Shown here piece after piece: positions 8,655-16,991 of a stretch of 64,000 nucleotides of DNA; position 1 is the first letter of the stretch; the number at the start of each line of letters is the position of its first letter. The notes beneath the pieces were generated by a model. It saw nothing but the letters and a program-made list of their open reading frames with translations. It was not told the DNA's origin and made no database searches. Source of the stretch: Dryocola boscaweniae (lineage in GTDB: Bacteria; Pseudomonadota; Gammaproteobacteria; Enterobacterales; Enterobacteriaceae). Position numbers and translations under genes: made by a program. Where the stretch lies: NCBI RefSeq assembly GCF_025215095.1, contig NZ_JALHAP010000072.1:1-64000 (forward strand), given 5' to 3'.

Positions 8655-9941
8655 ATGCTGGAATCCCTGACGTTACAACCCATCGCGCTCGTTGACGGCA
8701 CCATTAATCTTCCCGGTTCCAAAAGTGTCTCTAACCGTGCATTACTGCTTGCAGCACTGGCTAAAGGCACGACCGAACTGACCAACCTGCTCGACAGCGA
8801 TGATGTTCGTCATATGCTTAATGCGCTCAAGGCGCTGGGCGTGGACTACACGCTTTCTGCGGATCGTACTCGTTGTGAAGTGGTTGGCGTTGGCGGGCCG
8901 TTAGAAGCGAAGGGCGAGCTTGAACTTTTCCTGGGCAATGCGGGAACGGCCATGCGTCCTCTGGCTGCGGCTTTATGCCTTGGCGGCAATAATATCGTCC
9001 TGACGGGCGAGCCGCGCATGAAGGAGCGCCCTATTGGTCACCTGGTGGATGCCCTGCGTCAGGGCGGCGCGCAGATCGACTATCTTGAACAAGAAAACTA
9101 TCCTCCGCTGCGCTTACGCGGCGGTTTCGCTGGCGGTCAGGTTGCGGTGGACGGCAGCGTATCAAGTCAGTTTCTGACCGCACTGCTGATGACGGCGCCG
9201 CTGGCGGCGAATGACACAGAAATCACCATCAAAGGCGAACTGGTGTCCAAACCTTATATCGACATCACCTTGCACCTGATGAAAACGTTCGGCGTTGATG
9301 TTGAAAACCGTGACTACCGCAGCTTTGTGATTCGCGGCGGCCAGCAGTATCAGTCCCCGGGAGCGTATCTGGTTGAGGGCGATGCCTCATCAGCTTCATA
9401 TTTCCTTGCGGCGGGCGCCATTAAAGGCGGTACGGTAAAAGTGACCGGCATCGGGCGTAACAGCGTACAGGGCGATATCCGCTTTGCTGACGTGCTGGAA
9501 AAGATGGGCGCTAAAATCACCTGGGGCGATGATTTCATCTCCTGTGAACGCGGTGAGCTTAACGCTATTGATATGGATATGAACCATATTCCCGACGCGG
9601 CGATGACCATCGCAACGGCTGCTCTTTTCGCAAAAGGCACGACGACGCTGCGCAATATTTACAACTGGCGAGTGAAAGAAACGGATCGTCTGTCTGCGAT
9701 GGCCACCGAGTTACGTAAAGTGGGAGCCGAAGTGGAAGAGGGCGAAGATTACATTACCGTCACGCCGCCCGCGAAGCTGCAGATCGCAGAAATCGGTACT
9801 TATAACGATCACCGCATGGCGATGTGTTTTTCCCTCGTCGCGCTGTCTGATACACCGGTCACTATTCTCGATCCTAAATGTACGGCGAAAACCTTCCCGG
9901 ACTATTTTGAACAGTTGGCACGCATCAGCACCCTCGCTTAA
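8655..9941 (+). CDS. aroA: 5-enolpyruvylshikimate-3-phosphate synthase
   Basis: AroA transfers the enolpyruvyl group of PEP to shikimate-3-phosphate, the sixth step of aromatic amino acid synthesis, in the cytoplasm. The product has 428 residues (427 in E. coli). Visible family motifs are [17 protein letters not shown] near the N-terminus, [13 protein letters not shown] at about residues 91-103 (the glyphosate-sensitive class I loop with G and P present), and the C-terminal [11 protein letters not shown]. It follows serC by 73 bp in the same operon. Confidence 0.98.
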   Translation: MLESLTLQPIALVDGTINLPGSKSVSNRALLLAALAKGTTELTNLLDSDDVRHMLNALKALGVDYTLSADRTRCEVVGVGGPLEAKGELELFLGNAGTAMRPLAAALCLGGNNIVLTGEPRMKERPIGHLVDALRQGGAQIDYLEQENYPPLRLRGGFAGGQVAVDGSVSSQFLTALLMTAPLAANDTEITIKGELVSKPYIDITLHLMKTFGVDVENRDYRSFVIRGGQQYQSPGAYLVEGDASSASYFLAAGAIKGGTVKVTGIGRNSVQGDIRFADVLEKMGAKITWGDDFISCERGELNAIDMDMNHIPDAAMTIATAALFAKGTTTLRNIYNWRVKETDRLSAMATELRKVGAEVEEGEDYITVTPPAKLQIAEIGTYNDHRMAMCFSLVALSDTPVTILDPKCTAKTFPDYFEQLARISTLA

Positions 9942-9950
9942 TTCTTCTCT

Positions 9951-9976
9951 AACCGCATCATTTGATGCGGTTTTCT
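9951..9976 (+). terminator. Rho-independent terminator after aroA
   Basis: AACCGCATCA and TTGATGCGGTT form the stem, followed by TTCTTATC, 10 bp after the aroA stop. The structure ends the serC-aroA operon. Confidence 0.85.
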
Positions 9977-10136
9977 TATCTCTCTACGTTTCCTTACAAC
10001 GAAATTGCGCAATTCTTCTACACTCAGCCTGATTCCCCAGGATATTTAGCAGGAAAGATAACGGTCCGGCTGGTTGGGGCGTATAATGCGCGGCGTTCAC
10101 GTTTTAGGCCCGCGACCCCGCGAGAAGGAGAAAAAG

Positions 10137-10817
10137 ATGACGGCACCCGCCCCGGTAATAACAATTGATGGCCCAAGCGGTGCAGGTAAAGGCACGCTGT
10201 GTAAGGCTATGGCGGAAGCGTTGCAATGGCATCTGCTTGACTCCGGCGCAATCTACCGTGTGCTTGCGCTGGCCGCTTTGCACCATCAGGTAGACGTTGC
10301 TTCCGAAGAAGCGCTGGTTCCTTTAGCGGCTCACCTTGATGTGCGTTTCGTTGCGTCCAACGGCAATCTTGAAGTGATTCTGGAAGGCGAGGATGTGAGC
10401 GGCGAAATTCGTACTCAGGAAGTGGCAAATGCCGCTTCACAGATTGCTGCGTTTCCGCGCGTGCGCGAAGCCTTGCTGCGTCGTCAGCGCGCGTTTCGTG
10501 AAGCGCCGGGTCTTATCGCCGACGGGCGAGATATGGGAACAGTGGTCTTCCCGGATGCGCCGGTAAAAATATTCCTTGATGCCTCATCGGAAGAACGGGC
10601 GCACAGGCGTATGCTACAGTTGCAGGAAAAGGGCTTTAGTGTTAACTTTGAACGCCTTTTGGCCGAAATAAAAGAGCGCGACGATCGCGATCGAAATCGG
10701 CCCGTAGCGCCGTTAGTCCCTGCAGCCGATGCTTTGGTGCTGGATTCAACCAGCATGTCTATAGACGAAGTCATCAAGCGCGCGCTGGCCTATGCACGGG
10801 AAGTACTGGCAGCCTGA
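10137..10817 (+). CDS. cmk: Cytidylate kinase
   Basis: Cmk phosphorylates CMP and dCMP to the diphosphates using ATP. The product is 226 residues (227 in E. coli). The P-loop GPSGAGKGT lies near residues 12-20, and the NMP-binding segment includes DSGAIYR and ADGRDMGT. The open frame extends upstream, but the ATG at 10137 has a strong AGAAGGAG ribosome site and matches the family start. It precedes rpsA as in E. coli, where part of rpsA transcription starts within cmk. Confidence 0.97.
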   Translation: MTAPAPVITIDGPSGAGKGTLCKAMAEALQWHLLDSGAIYRVLALAALHHQVDVASEEALVPLAAHLDVRFVASNGNLEVILEGEDVSGEIRTQEVANAASQIAAFPRVREALLRRQRAFREAPGLIADGRDMGTVVFPDAPVKIFLDASSEERAHRRMLQLQEKGFSVNFERLLAEIKERDDRDRNRPVAPLVPAADALVLDSTSMSIDEVIKRALAYAREVLAA

Positions 10818-11008
10818 GTCGGCCCGTGATGAGAATTTTGTCAATATTGTCATGACATTGCCATGGCGATATCCCTACAGATCGGGTAAAATTTGCCCCC
10901 TGTAATCTAACCCTGTCGGCATGGAGCCAATGGCGGGGTATGTTAAACAACCCCATTCGGCGGGATGCTAAATGGACGTTAAACTAAAGAACCTTGAAGA
11001 TTAACAAC
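10818..11008 (+). promoter_or_regulatory. rpsA promoter and autoregulatory leader
   Basis: This 191-bp non-coding gap precedes rpsA. In E. coli the rpsA leader folds into successive hairpins that allow efficient translation without a strong Shine-Dalgarno sequence and mediate repression by free S1. Here too only a weak GAAG lies before the start, and short complementary segments rich in GGCGGGGT/ACCCC are present. The assignment is by position and family knowledge; the fold was not computed. Confidence 0.55.
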
Positions 11009-12682
11009 ATGACTGAATCTTTCGCTCAACTCTTTGAAGAATCCCTGAAAACAATCGAAACCCGTCCGGGTTCCATCGTTCGCGGCGTTGTAGTTGCTAT
11101 CGACAAAGACGTAGTACTGGTTGACGCCGGTCTGAAATCTGAGTCTGCCATTCCGGCTGAGCAATTCAAAAACGCTGCTGGCGAACTGGAAATCCAGGTT
11201 GGCGACGAAGTTGATGTTGCTCTGGACGCAGTTGAAGATGGCTTTGGCGAAACTCTGCTGTCCCGTGAAAAAGCTAAGCGTCACGAAGCTTGGATCACGC
11301 TGGAAAAAGCTTACGAAGAAGCTGAGACTGTGGTTGGTGTTATCAACGGCAAAGTTAAAGGTGGCTTCACTGTTGAGCTGAACGGTATTCGCGCGTTCCT
11401 GCCAGGTTCCCTGGTTGACGTTCGTCCGGTTCGCGACACTCTGCACCTCGAAGGCAAAGAGCTTGAATTCAAAGTAATCAAGCTTGACCAGAAACGTAAC
11501 AACGTTGTTGTTTCACGCCGTGCTGTTATCGAATCCGAAAACAGCGCAGAACGCGATCAGCTGCTGGAAAACCTGCAGGAAGGCATGGAAGTCAAAGGTA
11601 TCGTTAAGAACCTCACTGACTACGGTGCATTCGTTGATCTGGGCGGCGTTGATGGCCTGCTGCACATCACTGACATGGCATGGAAACGCGTTAAGCATCC
11701 AAGCGAAATCGTGAACGTTGGCGACGAAATCACTGTTAAAGTGCTGAAGTTCGACCGCGAGCGTACTCGTGTTTCCCTGGGCCTGAAACAGCTGGGCGAA
11801 GATCCATGGGTAGCTATCGCTAAGCGTTACCCGGAAGGCACTCGTCTGACTGGCCGCGTGACCAACCTGACCGACTACGGCTGCTTCGTTGAAATCGAAG
11901 AAGGCGTTGAAGGCCTGGTGCACGTTTCAGAAATGGACTGGACCAACAAAAACATCCACCCATCCAAAGTTGTTAACGTTGGTGACGTAGTGGAAGTTAT
12001 GGTTCTGGATATCGACGAAGAACGTCGTCGTATCTCCCTGGGTCTGAAGCAGTGCAAAAACAACCCATGGCAGCAGTTCGCTGAGACCCACAACAAAGGC
12101 GACCGTGTTGAAGGTAAAATCAAGTCTATCACTGACTTCGGTATCTTCATCGGCCTGGACGGCGGTATCGACGGCCTGGTTCACCTGTCTGACATCTCCT
12201 GGAACGTTGCAGGCGAAGAAGCAGTTCGTGAATACAAAAAAGGCGACGAAATCGCAGCTGTGGTTCTGCAGGTTGACGCAGAGCGCGAGCGTATCTCCCT
12301 GGGTGTTAAACAACTCGCAGAAGATCCGTTCAACAACTACGTTGCGCTGAACAAGAAAGGTACTATCGTTACTGGTAAAGTAACGGCAGTTGACGCGAAA
12401 GGTGCTACAGTTGAATTAGCAGATGGCGTAGAAGGCTACCTGCGTGCTTCTGAAGCTTCCCGCGACCGCGTTGAAGATGCAACTCTGGTTCTGAGCGTAG
12501 GCGACGATGTTGAAGCTAAATTCACCGGCGTTGATCGTAAAAACCGTGTTGTAAGCCTGTCTGTTCGTGCTAAAGACGAAGCTGACGAGAAAGATGCAAT
12601 TGCTACTGTTAACAACAAACAGGAAGAAAGCAACTTCTCTAACGCAATGGCTGAAGCATTCAAAGCAGCTAAAGGCGAGTAA
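11009..12682 (+). CDS. rpsA: 30S ribosomal protein S1
   Basis: S1 binds mRNA on the small ribosomal subunit and unfolds structured translation start regions. The product, 557 residues from the ATG at 11009, has six S1 (OB-fold) repeats at about residues 21-87, 105-171, 192-260, 277-347, 364-434 and 451-520. Recurrent motifs such as [20 protein letters not shown] and [10 protein letters not shown] are visible. I chose the second in-frame ATG ([12 protein letters not shown]) because it matches the known family start. The first two repeats bind the ribosome and S2, and the others bind RNA. Confidence 0.98.
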   Translation: MTESFAQLFEESLKTIETRPGSIVRGVVVAIDKDVVLVDAGLKSESAIPAEQFKNAAGELEIQVGDEVDVALDAVEDGFGETLLSREKAKRHEAWITLEKAYEEAETVVGVINGKVKGGFTVELNGIRAFLPGSLVDVRPVRDTLHLEGKELEFKVIKLDQKRNNVVVSRRAVIESENSAERDQLLENLQEGMEVKGIVKNLTDYGAFVDLGGVDGLLHITDMAWKRVKHPSEIVNVGDEITVKVLKFDRERTRVSLGLKQLGEDPWVAIAKRYPEGTRLTGRVTNLTDYGCFVEIEEGVEGLVHVSEMDWTNKNIHPSKVVNVGDVVEVMVLDIDEERRRISLGLKQCKNNPWQQFAETHNKGDRVEGKIKSITDFGIFIGLDGGIDGLVHLSDISWNVAGEEAVREYKKGDEIAAVVLQVDAERERISLGVKQLAEDPFNNYVALNKKGTIVTGKVTAVDAKGATVELADGVEGYLRASEASRDRVEDATLVLSVGDDVEAKFTGVDRKNRVVSLSVRAKDEADEKDAIATVNNKQEESNFSNAMAEAFKAAKGE

Positions 12683-12700
12683 TCGTCCGAGCGCTAAATC

Positions 12701-12726
12701 AGGGCGGCTACGGCCGCCCTTGTTCG
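12701..12726 (+). terminator. Rho-independent terminator after rpsA
   Basis: GGGCGGC and GCCGCCC form a 7-bp stem with a TACG tetraloop, followed by TTGTTC, 19 bp after the rpsA stop. The T-run is imperfect, so some read-through into ihfB is possible. Confidence 0.75.
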
Positions 12727-12772
12727 ATTGATAGCTGTAAGCTAATTTTCCTGAAAGGAAACCGGAGGAATC

Positions 12773-13060
12773 ATGACCAAGTCAGAATTGATAGAAAGAC
12801 TTGCAACCCAGCAATCTCACATTCCCGCTAAGGCTGTGGAAGATGCAGTAAAAGAGATGTTGGAACATATGGCCTCTACGCTAGCCCTTGGCGAGCGTAT
12901 TGAAATCCGGGGTTTCGGCAGCTTCTCATTACACTATCGCGCTCCTCGCACCGGACGTAACCCTAAGACTGGCGATAAAGTGGATCTGGAAGGCAAATAC
13001 GTTCCACACTTTAAGCCTGGCAAAGAGCTACGTGACCGCGCCAACATTTACGGCAATTGA
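12773..13060 (+). CDS. ihfB: Integration host factor subunit beta
   Basis: IHF-beta pairs with IHF-alpha to make a nucleoid protein that bends specific DNA sites sharply. It acts in recombination, replication and transcription. The 95-residue product is one residue longer than E. coli IHF-beta and ends YGN instead of YG. The DNA-intercalating arm [13 protein letters not shown] carries the conserved proline. The start has a GGAGGAA ribosome site. The gene's terminator is split by the IS4-family insertion just downstream. Confidence 0.98.
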   Translation: MTKSELIERLATQQSHIPAKAVEDAVKEMLEHMASTLALGERIEIRGFGSFSLHYRAPRTGRNPKTGDKVDLEGKYVPHFKPGKELRDRANIYGN

Positions 13061-13078
13061 GTCTACGGATTTAACTGT

Positions 13079-13098
13079 TAAAAACGGTACCCACGGGT
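13079..13098 (+). terminator. Left half of the ihfB terminator, split by the IS
   Basis: The bases AACGGTACCCACGGGT before the IS and ACCCACGGGTGCCGTTTTTTT after it would join into one terminator: stem AACGGTACCC / GGGTGCCGTT (one G-U pair), two-base apex, then a T-run. In the present sequence the left arm has no T-run next to it. Confidence 0.75.
13089..13098. repeat. Left 10-bp target-site duplication of the IS4-family element
   Basis: ACCCACGGGT is found directly before the left IS end and again directly after the right end (14513-14522). A 10-bp direct repeat is in the usual 10-13 bp range of IS4-family elements. Confidence 0.9.
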
Positions 13099-13142
13099 TA
13101 ATGCCGATCATTTAAGGATCGGTTGACCGATCCGGTGGCTGG

Positions 13143-13181
13143 TGTAAAAAGGGTTCATATTCATCATGGACCCTTTTTACA
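13143..13181 (+). promoter_or_regulatory. Fold-back hairpin around the transposase start
   Basis: A perfect 12-bp inverted repeat (TGTAAAAAGGGT at 13143-13154 and ACCCTTTTTACA at 13170-13181) encloses a 15-nt loop holding the first ATG (13166). The only Shine-Dalgarno-like sequence (AAAGGG) lies in the left arm, and the alternative ATG (13181) begins on the last base of the right arm. Transcripts entering from outside would fold and hide the start, as is known for IS10. That role is inference here. Confidence 0.6.
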
Positions 13182-14503
13182 TGGAACTTTCACAAGCCCT
13201 CGGCATTATCAATGTCACCTCGCCAGAGCACGCCCGCAGCCTCTCTGACCTTATTCCTGCTGAACTTATTCACAAAGCGCTGACGCTGACTGATACCGTT
13301 ACGCTTCGTAAACGTAAACTTCCTCTCGAATCCATGATCTGGCTTGTCGTTGGCATGTCCATCTTCTGCAATCGCCCCATGACCGAAATCGTCAATCTGA
13401 TGGATATCTCTGACCGTACCGGCGCGCCTTTCACCGCCCGCAGCTCAGTGATCCAGCGCCGAAAAACGCTCGGGGAAGATGCTGTCCGGGAGCTGTTCGA
13501 CATCACACAGCAGCACTGGAACCAGCAGGCGGCGCATCCGCAGTGGCATGGTCTGAACCTGTTCGCTGTGGATGGTGTGGTCTGGCGTACGGCAGACACG
13601 CCGGAAAACAGCGCCGCTTTCAGCAAACACGGCAACCAGCATGGTGAAGGTGGTTATCCGCAGGTCCGGATGGTCTGCCTGATGGAGCTGAGCAGCCATC
13701 TGATAAACGCCAGCGCCTTCGACAGCGAAAACGTCAGCGAAATGCGACTGGCCGCGCGGTTGACAGAGAAAACCCCGGATAACAGTATCACTCTGTTCGA
13801 TAAAGGATTTTACTCCCCGGGGCTGCTTCATCACTGGCAGACAGCCGGAGAAAAACGGCACTGGCTGTTGCCGCTGAAAAAGAACATCCAGTATGAGGTG
13901 GTGCGTAAGCTGGGGCGGGGTGACGAGCTGGTACAGCTGAAAACAAGTCCACAGGCCCGGAAGCAATGGCCTGCTCTGCCGATGGAACTGACCGCGAGGC
14001 TGCTGACTAAAACAGTGGATGGAAAAGAGCGGCAGGTACTGACTTCCCTGACGGACCCTAACCGGTATCCGGGTAACAGTCTCAGTGAGTTATACAGACA
14101 CCGATGGGAAATAGAACTGGGTTACCGGGAAGCAAAACAGGGCCTGCTGGACAGTCGCTGGACGCTGCGTAGCAGGCTGCCGGAGCTGGTACGGCAGGAG
14201 TTGTGGGGTGTGTTGCTGACGTACAACCTGGTGAGATACCAGATGGTAAGGATGGCGTTCGAACTGAAAGGAGACTATCTGCCGTATCAGTTGAGCTTCA
14301 GTGGTTCAATAAGTGAAATAACACGGCTGTTGATAACATTGCCATGGGCTTCACCGGGCAAAATGCCGGGGGAGTTAAGGACGTTGTATGAGAAGGCGAA
14401 ATGGCTGGTCTTACCGGGGAGAAGAGAGCGAAGTTACCCCCGGGAGCTGAGGGTAAAAAGCAGAAAATATGCGGACAAAAAAACTGCTGGTCACCTTAAG
14501 TGA
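13166..14503 (+). CDS. IS4-family DDE transposase
   Basis: The product is a 445-residue cut-and-paste transposase of the IS4 family, similar in length to IS4 transposase (442). The catalytic triad is complete: D136 in AVDGVVW, D212 in LFDKGFYS, and E317 in the YREK signature (Y310, R313, E317, K324; sequence [15 protein letters not shown]). No frameshift or internal stop is seen, so the enzyme may be active. The start could instead be the ATG at 13181 (440 residues), which aligns better with the IS4 start. The stop TGA lies inside the right terminal region of the element. Confidence 0.93.
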   Translation: MDPFYMELSQALGIINVTSPEHARSLSDLIPAELIHKALTLTDTVTLRKRKLPLESMIWLVVGMSIFCNRPMTEIVNLMDISDRTGAPFTARSSVIQRRKTLGEDAVRELFDITQQHWNQQAAHPQWHGLNLFAVDGVVWRTADTPENSAAFSKHGNQHGEGGYPQVRMVCLMELSSHLINASAFDSENVSEMRLAARLTEKTPDNSITLFDKGFYSPGLLHHWQTAGEKRHWLLPLKKNIQYEVVRKLGRGDELVQLKTSPQARKQWPALPMELTARLLTKTVDGKERQVLTSLTDPNRYPGNSLSELYRHRWEIELGYREAKQGLLDSRWTLRSRLPELVRQELWGVLLTYNLVRYQMVRMAFELKGDYLPYQLSFSGSISEITRLLITLPWASPGKMPGELRTLYEKAKWLVLPGRRERSYPRELRVKSRKYADKKTAGHLK

Positions 14504-14508
14504 CCAGC
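14486..14508. repeat. Palindrome at the right IS end
   Basis: GCTGGTCAC and GTGACCAGC pair perfectly around CTTAA just inside the right IS terminus, and overlap the transposase stop codon. A comparable palindrome (CCGATC/GATCGG) lies inside the left end at 13104-13122. It is probably part of the transposase recognition site or a transcription block. Confidence 0.6.
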
Positions 14509-14512
14509 ATTA

Positions 14513-14522
14513 ACCCACGGGT
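14513..14522. repeat. Right 10-bp target-site duplication
   Basis: ACCCACGGGT directly follows the right IS end. With the following GCCGTTTTTTT it restores only a 4-bp stem (ACCC/GGGT) before the T-run, so it is a much weaker terminator than the uninterrupted one. Confidence 0.9.
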
Positions 14523-14687
14523 GCCGTTTTTTTATAGCTGAAATTTGGGCTTTCGACTTCTGTCGCATATTTTTTTGAAAACAAGTTCCCCTCCTGAAAA
14601 GCCTCGGAAACCTTCCCGCAAGTTCGTTTATTACTGGCTGACGCTAAACTTTTGATACATCACACTGCCCCAAACAAGGAGGTTGCT

Positions 14688-16955
14688 GTGGTTTCTTTAC
14701 CAGGGTTCTGTATTAGCGTCATTGCCGGCATTTTACCGCTGTTGTGGTTATCAGATATCCCCGAGATCCCGAGCATTCTGTTAATACTGGCAGCCGGGCT
14801 GTGCCTTGCTGTTTTCAGATTTCGGGCGCTACGTTATGCAGCAATCACCGTGATCTGCTGCTGTTGGGGATTATTTGCCGCTAAAGAAAGTCTTATGCCT
14901 TTTGAGCGTTGGATACAAAAACCTGTGACTGCTCAGGTTGTTATCACGCGTACTGACGGTGCTCAGAATCATGAGTTAGAAATTATTCAAAGAGGGAAGC
15001 AATACCTTTTCCCACCTACAGGCGTTGTTCTGCGGGGCGTCTATTTACCCCAGCCCGTCTGCGCCGGCCAAAAATGGTTGATGACGCTGCGTTTACAACC
15101 GGTTCATGGTCAGTTAAACGAAGGGGGATTTGACAGTCAGCGTTATGCGCTGGCGCAGCATTTGCCGCTTCGGGGACGGGTCGTGGAGGCAAAGATACTG
15201 AGCGAACAATGCTCTCTTCGTGGTGGATGGCTAAATGCAGTCACTAATGCGACACAATCCTTAACCTGGCAGGGAATCATTCTTGCTTTGGGATTTGGTG
15301 AACGTACGGTTATGAGCGCAGAAGTTAAAAACATCCTGCGGCAAACCGGCACGGCACATTTAATGGCAATTTCCGGGCTACACATTTCATTGGCTGCGGG
15401 AGTGGGCTGGCTGTTTGCGAGAGCCCTCCAGTTTTTTCTTCCCGCGCATCGTATCCACTATCGAATGCCGCTGCTTGCGAGTCTGTTTACCGCAGGGGTT
15501 TGTACCTGGCTTGCGGGTTGTAACCCACCCGCGGCAAGAACATTTTTAGGGCTTATTATTTGGTTGTCGCTTCGTCTGAGCGGCCGGCAATGGTCGAATT
15601 GGGAGGTATGGGTCTGCTGCATCGCAGGTATATTACTTTATGACCCTTTAACGGTGTTGTCTGACAGCTTCTGGCTTTCCGTACTCGCCGTCGCCGCTAT
15701 CATTTTCTGGTATCAATGGGTGCCGCTGCCGCGTCGGGTAATGAACTGGCGTTGGTTTTATCGCCATCTGGCTGGTCTGGTGTATTTACAGGCGGGCATC
15801 ACTTTACTGCTGCTGCCACTGCAGGTTTTTATATTCCATGGGCTGAGCTTAAATGCGCTACTGGCGAATCTGCTGGCCGTGCCCTTTGTTTCATTTATCG
15901 TCACACCATTATTGTTCGCAGGACTCGTGCTGACGGGGATCCCATGGCTGGGGGAATATCTTTGGCGGCTGGTGGATGCCTTGCTGGAGGCGCTGTTTAT
16001 TTTCCTTAAATATCTTCCGGGAGGCTGGCAGGAGCTGGACGATCGTTTTCAGGCGATCGGTTTTATTGGCTGGTTAGGCATTGGGATCTATCGTTTATCT
16101 CTCTGGAGAACTTCTCCGGCTTCAATAGGTGCGTTAACCGTTGTTCTGATTGTTTTTAGCTTACGCACGCCTGAAAGAAAAGAATGGAAAATTACCATGC
16201 TGGACGTGGGGCACGGCCTTGCTGTCGTCATCGCCCGTCATGGCAAAGTGCTTTTATACGACACAGGCAATGCCTGGCCTGGCGGGGATGCTGCTCAGCG
16301 TATAATCATTCCCTGGCTGCGCTGGCATAATCTCACCCCTGAAGCCGTTATTATTAGCCATGAACACCTCGATCACCGCGGTGGACTCAGCAGCCTGCAA
16401 CAGGCATGGCCGGGAATTACGGTGCGTAGCCCGCTTCGCTGGGCGAATCATCTTCCTTGTTTTCGGGGGCAAAAATGGCAGTGGCAGGGCCTGAATTTTA
16501 CTGCCTACTGGCCTCCGGCAGAGCAACGCGCGCAGGGCAATAATGGGTCCTGCGTGGTAATGGTTAGCGATGGCCATTTTCGATTGTTGTTAACCGGCGA
16601 TATGGAAGCGCCGGCAGAATTGTCTATGCTCAAAAGGCAGTGGGGCGCTTTAGAGGCTGATATCGTTCAGGTTCCCCATCATGGCAGCCGCACCTCATCA
16701 AGCGCGCCACTCCTGCGAGCTATTTCAGGAAAAGCCGCGCTGGCTTCGGTTTCCCGTTATAACGCCTGGCGTTTACCCTCTGCCAAAGTCATTGAACGAT
16801 ACAAAAAGCAAGGCTACACCTGGTATGACACAGCCCATTCCGGCCAAATTACTATCCGCGTAAAAAGTGATAAATGGCAAATCAACGGCTTCAGAGAACA
16901 AATAATGCCCCGTTGGTACCATCAGTGGTTTGGCGTAACCAAGGATAATAGGTAG
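14688..16955 (+). CDS. ycaI: ComEC/Rec2-family inner-membrane DNA channel protein
   Basis: YcaI belongs to the ComEC family, which forms the inner-membrane channel for DNA uptake in competent bacteria. In enterobacteria its natural role is poorly defined. From the GTG at 14688, preceded by AAGGAGG, the product is 755 residues (754 in E. coli). It has N-terminal membrane segments, the competence domain with MAISGLHI, many further membrane helices, and a C-terminal metallo-beta-lactamase-like domain with HxHxDH (SHEHLDHRGG) and LLTGDMEAP. An upstream TTG extends the frame but has no ribosome site. Only 176 bp of native sequence remain between the gene and the IS. Confidence 0.92.
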   Translation: MVSLPGFCISVIAGILPLLWLSDIPEIPSILLILAAGLCLAVFRFRALRYAAITVICCCWGLFAAKESLMPFERWIQKPVTAQVVITRTDGAQNHELEIIQRGKQYLFPPTGVVLRGVYLPQPVCAGQKWLMTLRLQPVHGQLNEGGFDSQRYALAQHLPLRGRVVEAKILSEQCSLRGGWLNAVTNATQSLTWQGIILALGFGERTVMSAEVKNILRQTGTAHLMAISGLHISLAAGVGWLFARALQFFLPAHRIHYRMPLLASLFTAGVCTWLAGCNPPAARTFLGLIIWLSLRLSGRQWSNWEVWVCCIAGILLYDPLTVLSDSFWLSVLAVAAIIFWYQWVPLPRRVMNWRWFYRHLAGLVYLQAGITLLLLPLQVFIFHGLSLNALLANLLAVPFVSFIVTPLLFAGLVLTGIPWLGEYLWRLVDALLEALFIFLKYLPGGWQELDDRFQAIGFIGWLGIGIYRLSLWRTSPASIGALTVVLIVFSLRTPERKEWKITMLDVGHGLAVVIARHGKVLLYDTGNAWPGGDAAQRIIIPWLRWHNLTPEAVIISHEHLDHRGGLSSLQQAWPGITVRSPLRWANHLPCFRGQKWQWQGLNFTAYWPPAEQRAQGNNGSCVVMVSDGHFRLLLTGDMEAPAELSMLKRQWGALEADIVQVPHHGSRTSSSAPLLRAISGKAALASVSRYNAWRLPSAKVIERYKKQGYTWYDTAHSGQITIRVKSDKWQINGFREQIMPRWYHQWFGVTKDNR

Positions 16956-16991
16956 AATATGCGGCTATTTCATCACATGCTGGTTTATTGA

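Larger units (their letters stand above)
13099..14512 (+). mobile_element. Complete IS4-family insertion sequence (1414 bp)
   Basis: The element has related ends: TAATGCCGATCATTTAAGGATC at the left, and at the right (reverse complement) TAATGCTGGTCACTTAAGG. It is flanked by a perfect 10-bp direct repeat. The left end is close to that of classical E. coli IS4, but the transposase differs clearly, so it is a related IS4-group member rather than IS4 itself. It carries one intact transposase gene. Both ends contain subterminal palindromes. The insertion lies exactly at the apex of the ihfB terminator. Confidence 0.93.

Noticed and set aside
7931..8785. 284-codon frame on the minus strand across serC and aroA
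   Set aside because: It is antisense to two well-supported genes and shows no family resemblance.
14486..14508. Possible matS site (MatP target) at the IS right end
   Set aside because: matS is GTGAC-N3-GTCAC-like. Here the half-sites are in the reverse order (GTCAC then GTGAC), and the palindrome belongs to the IS end.
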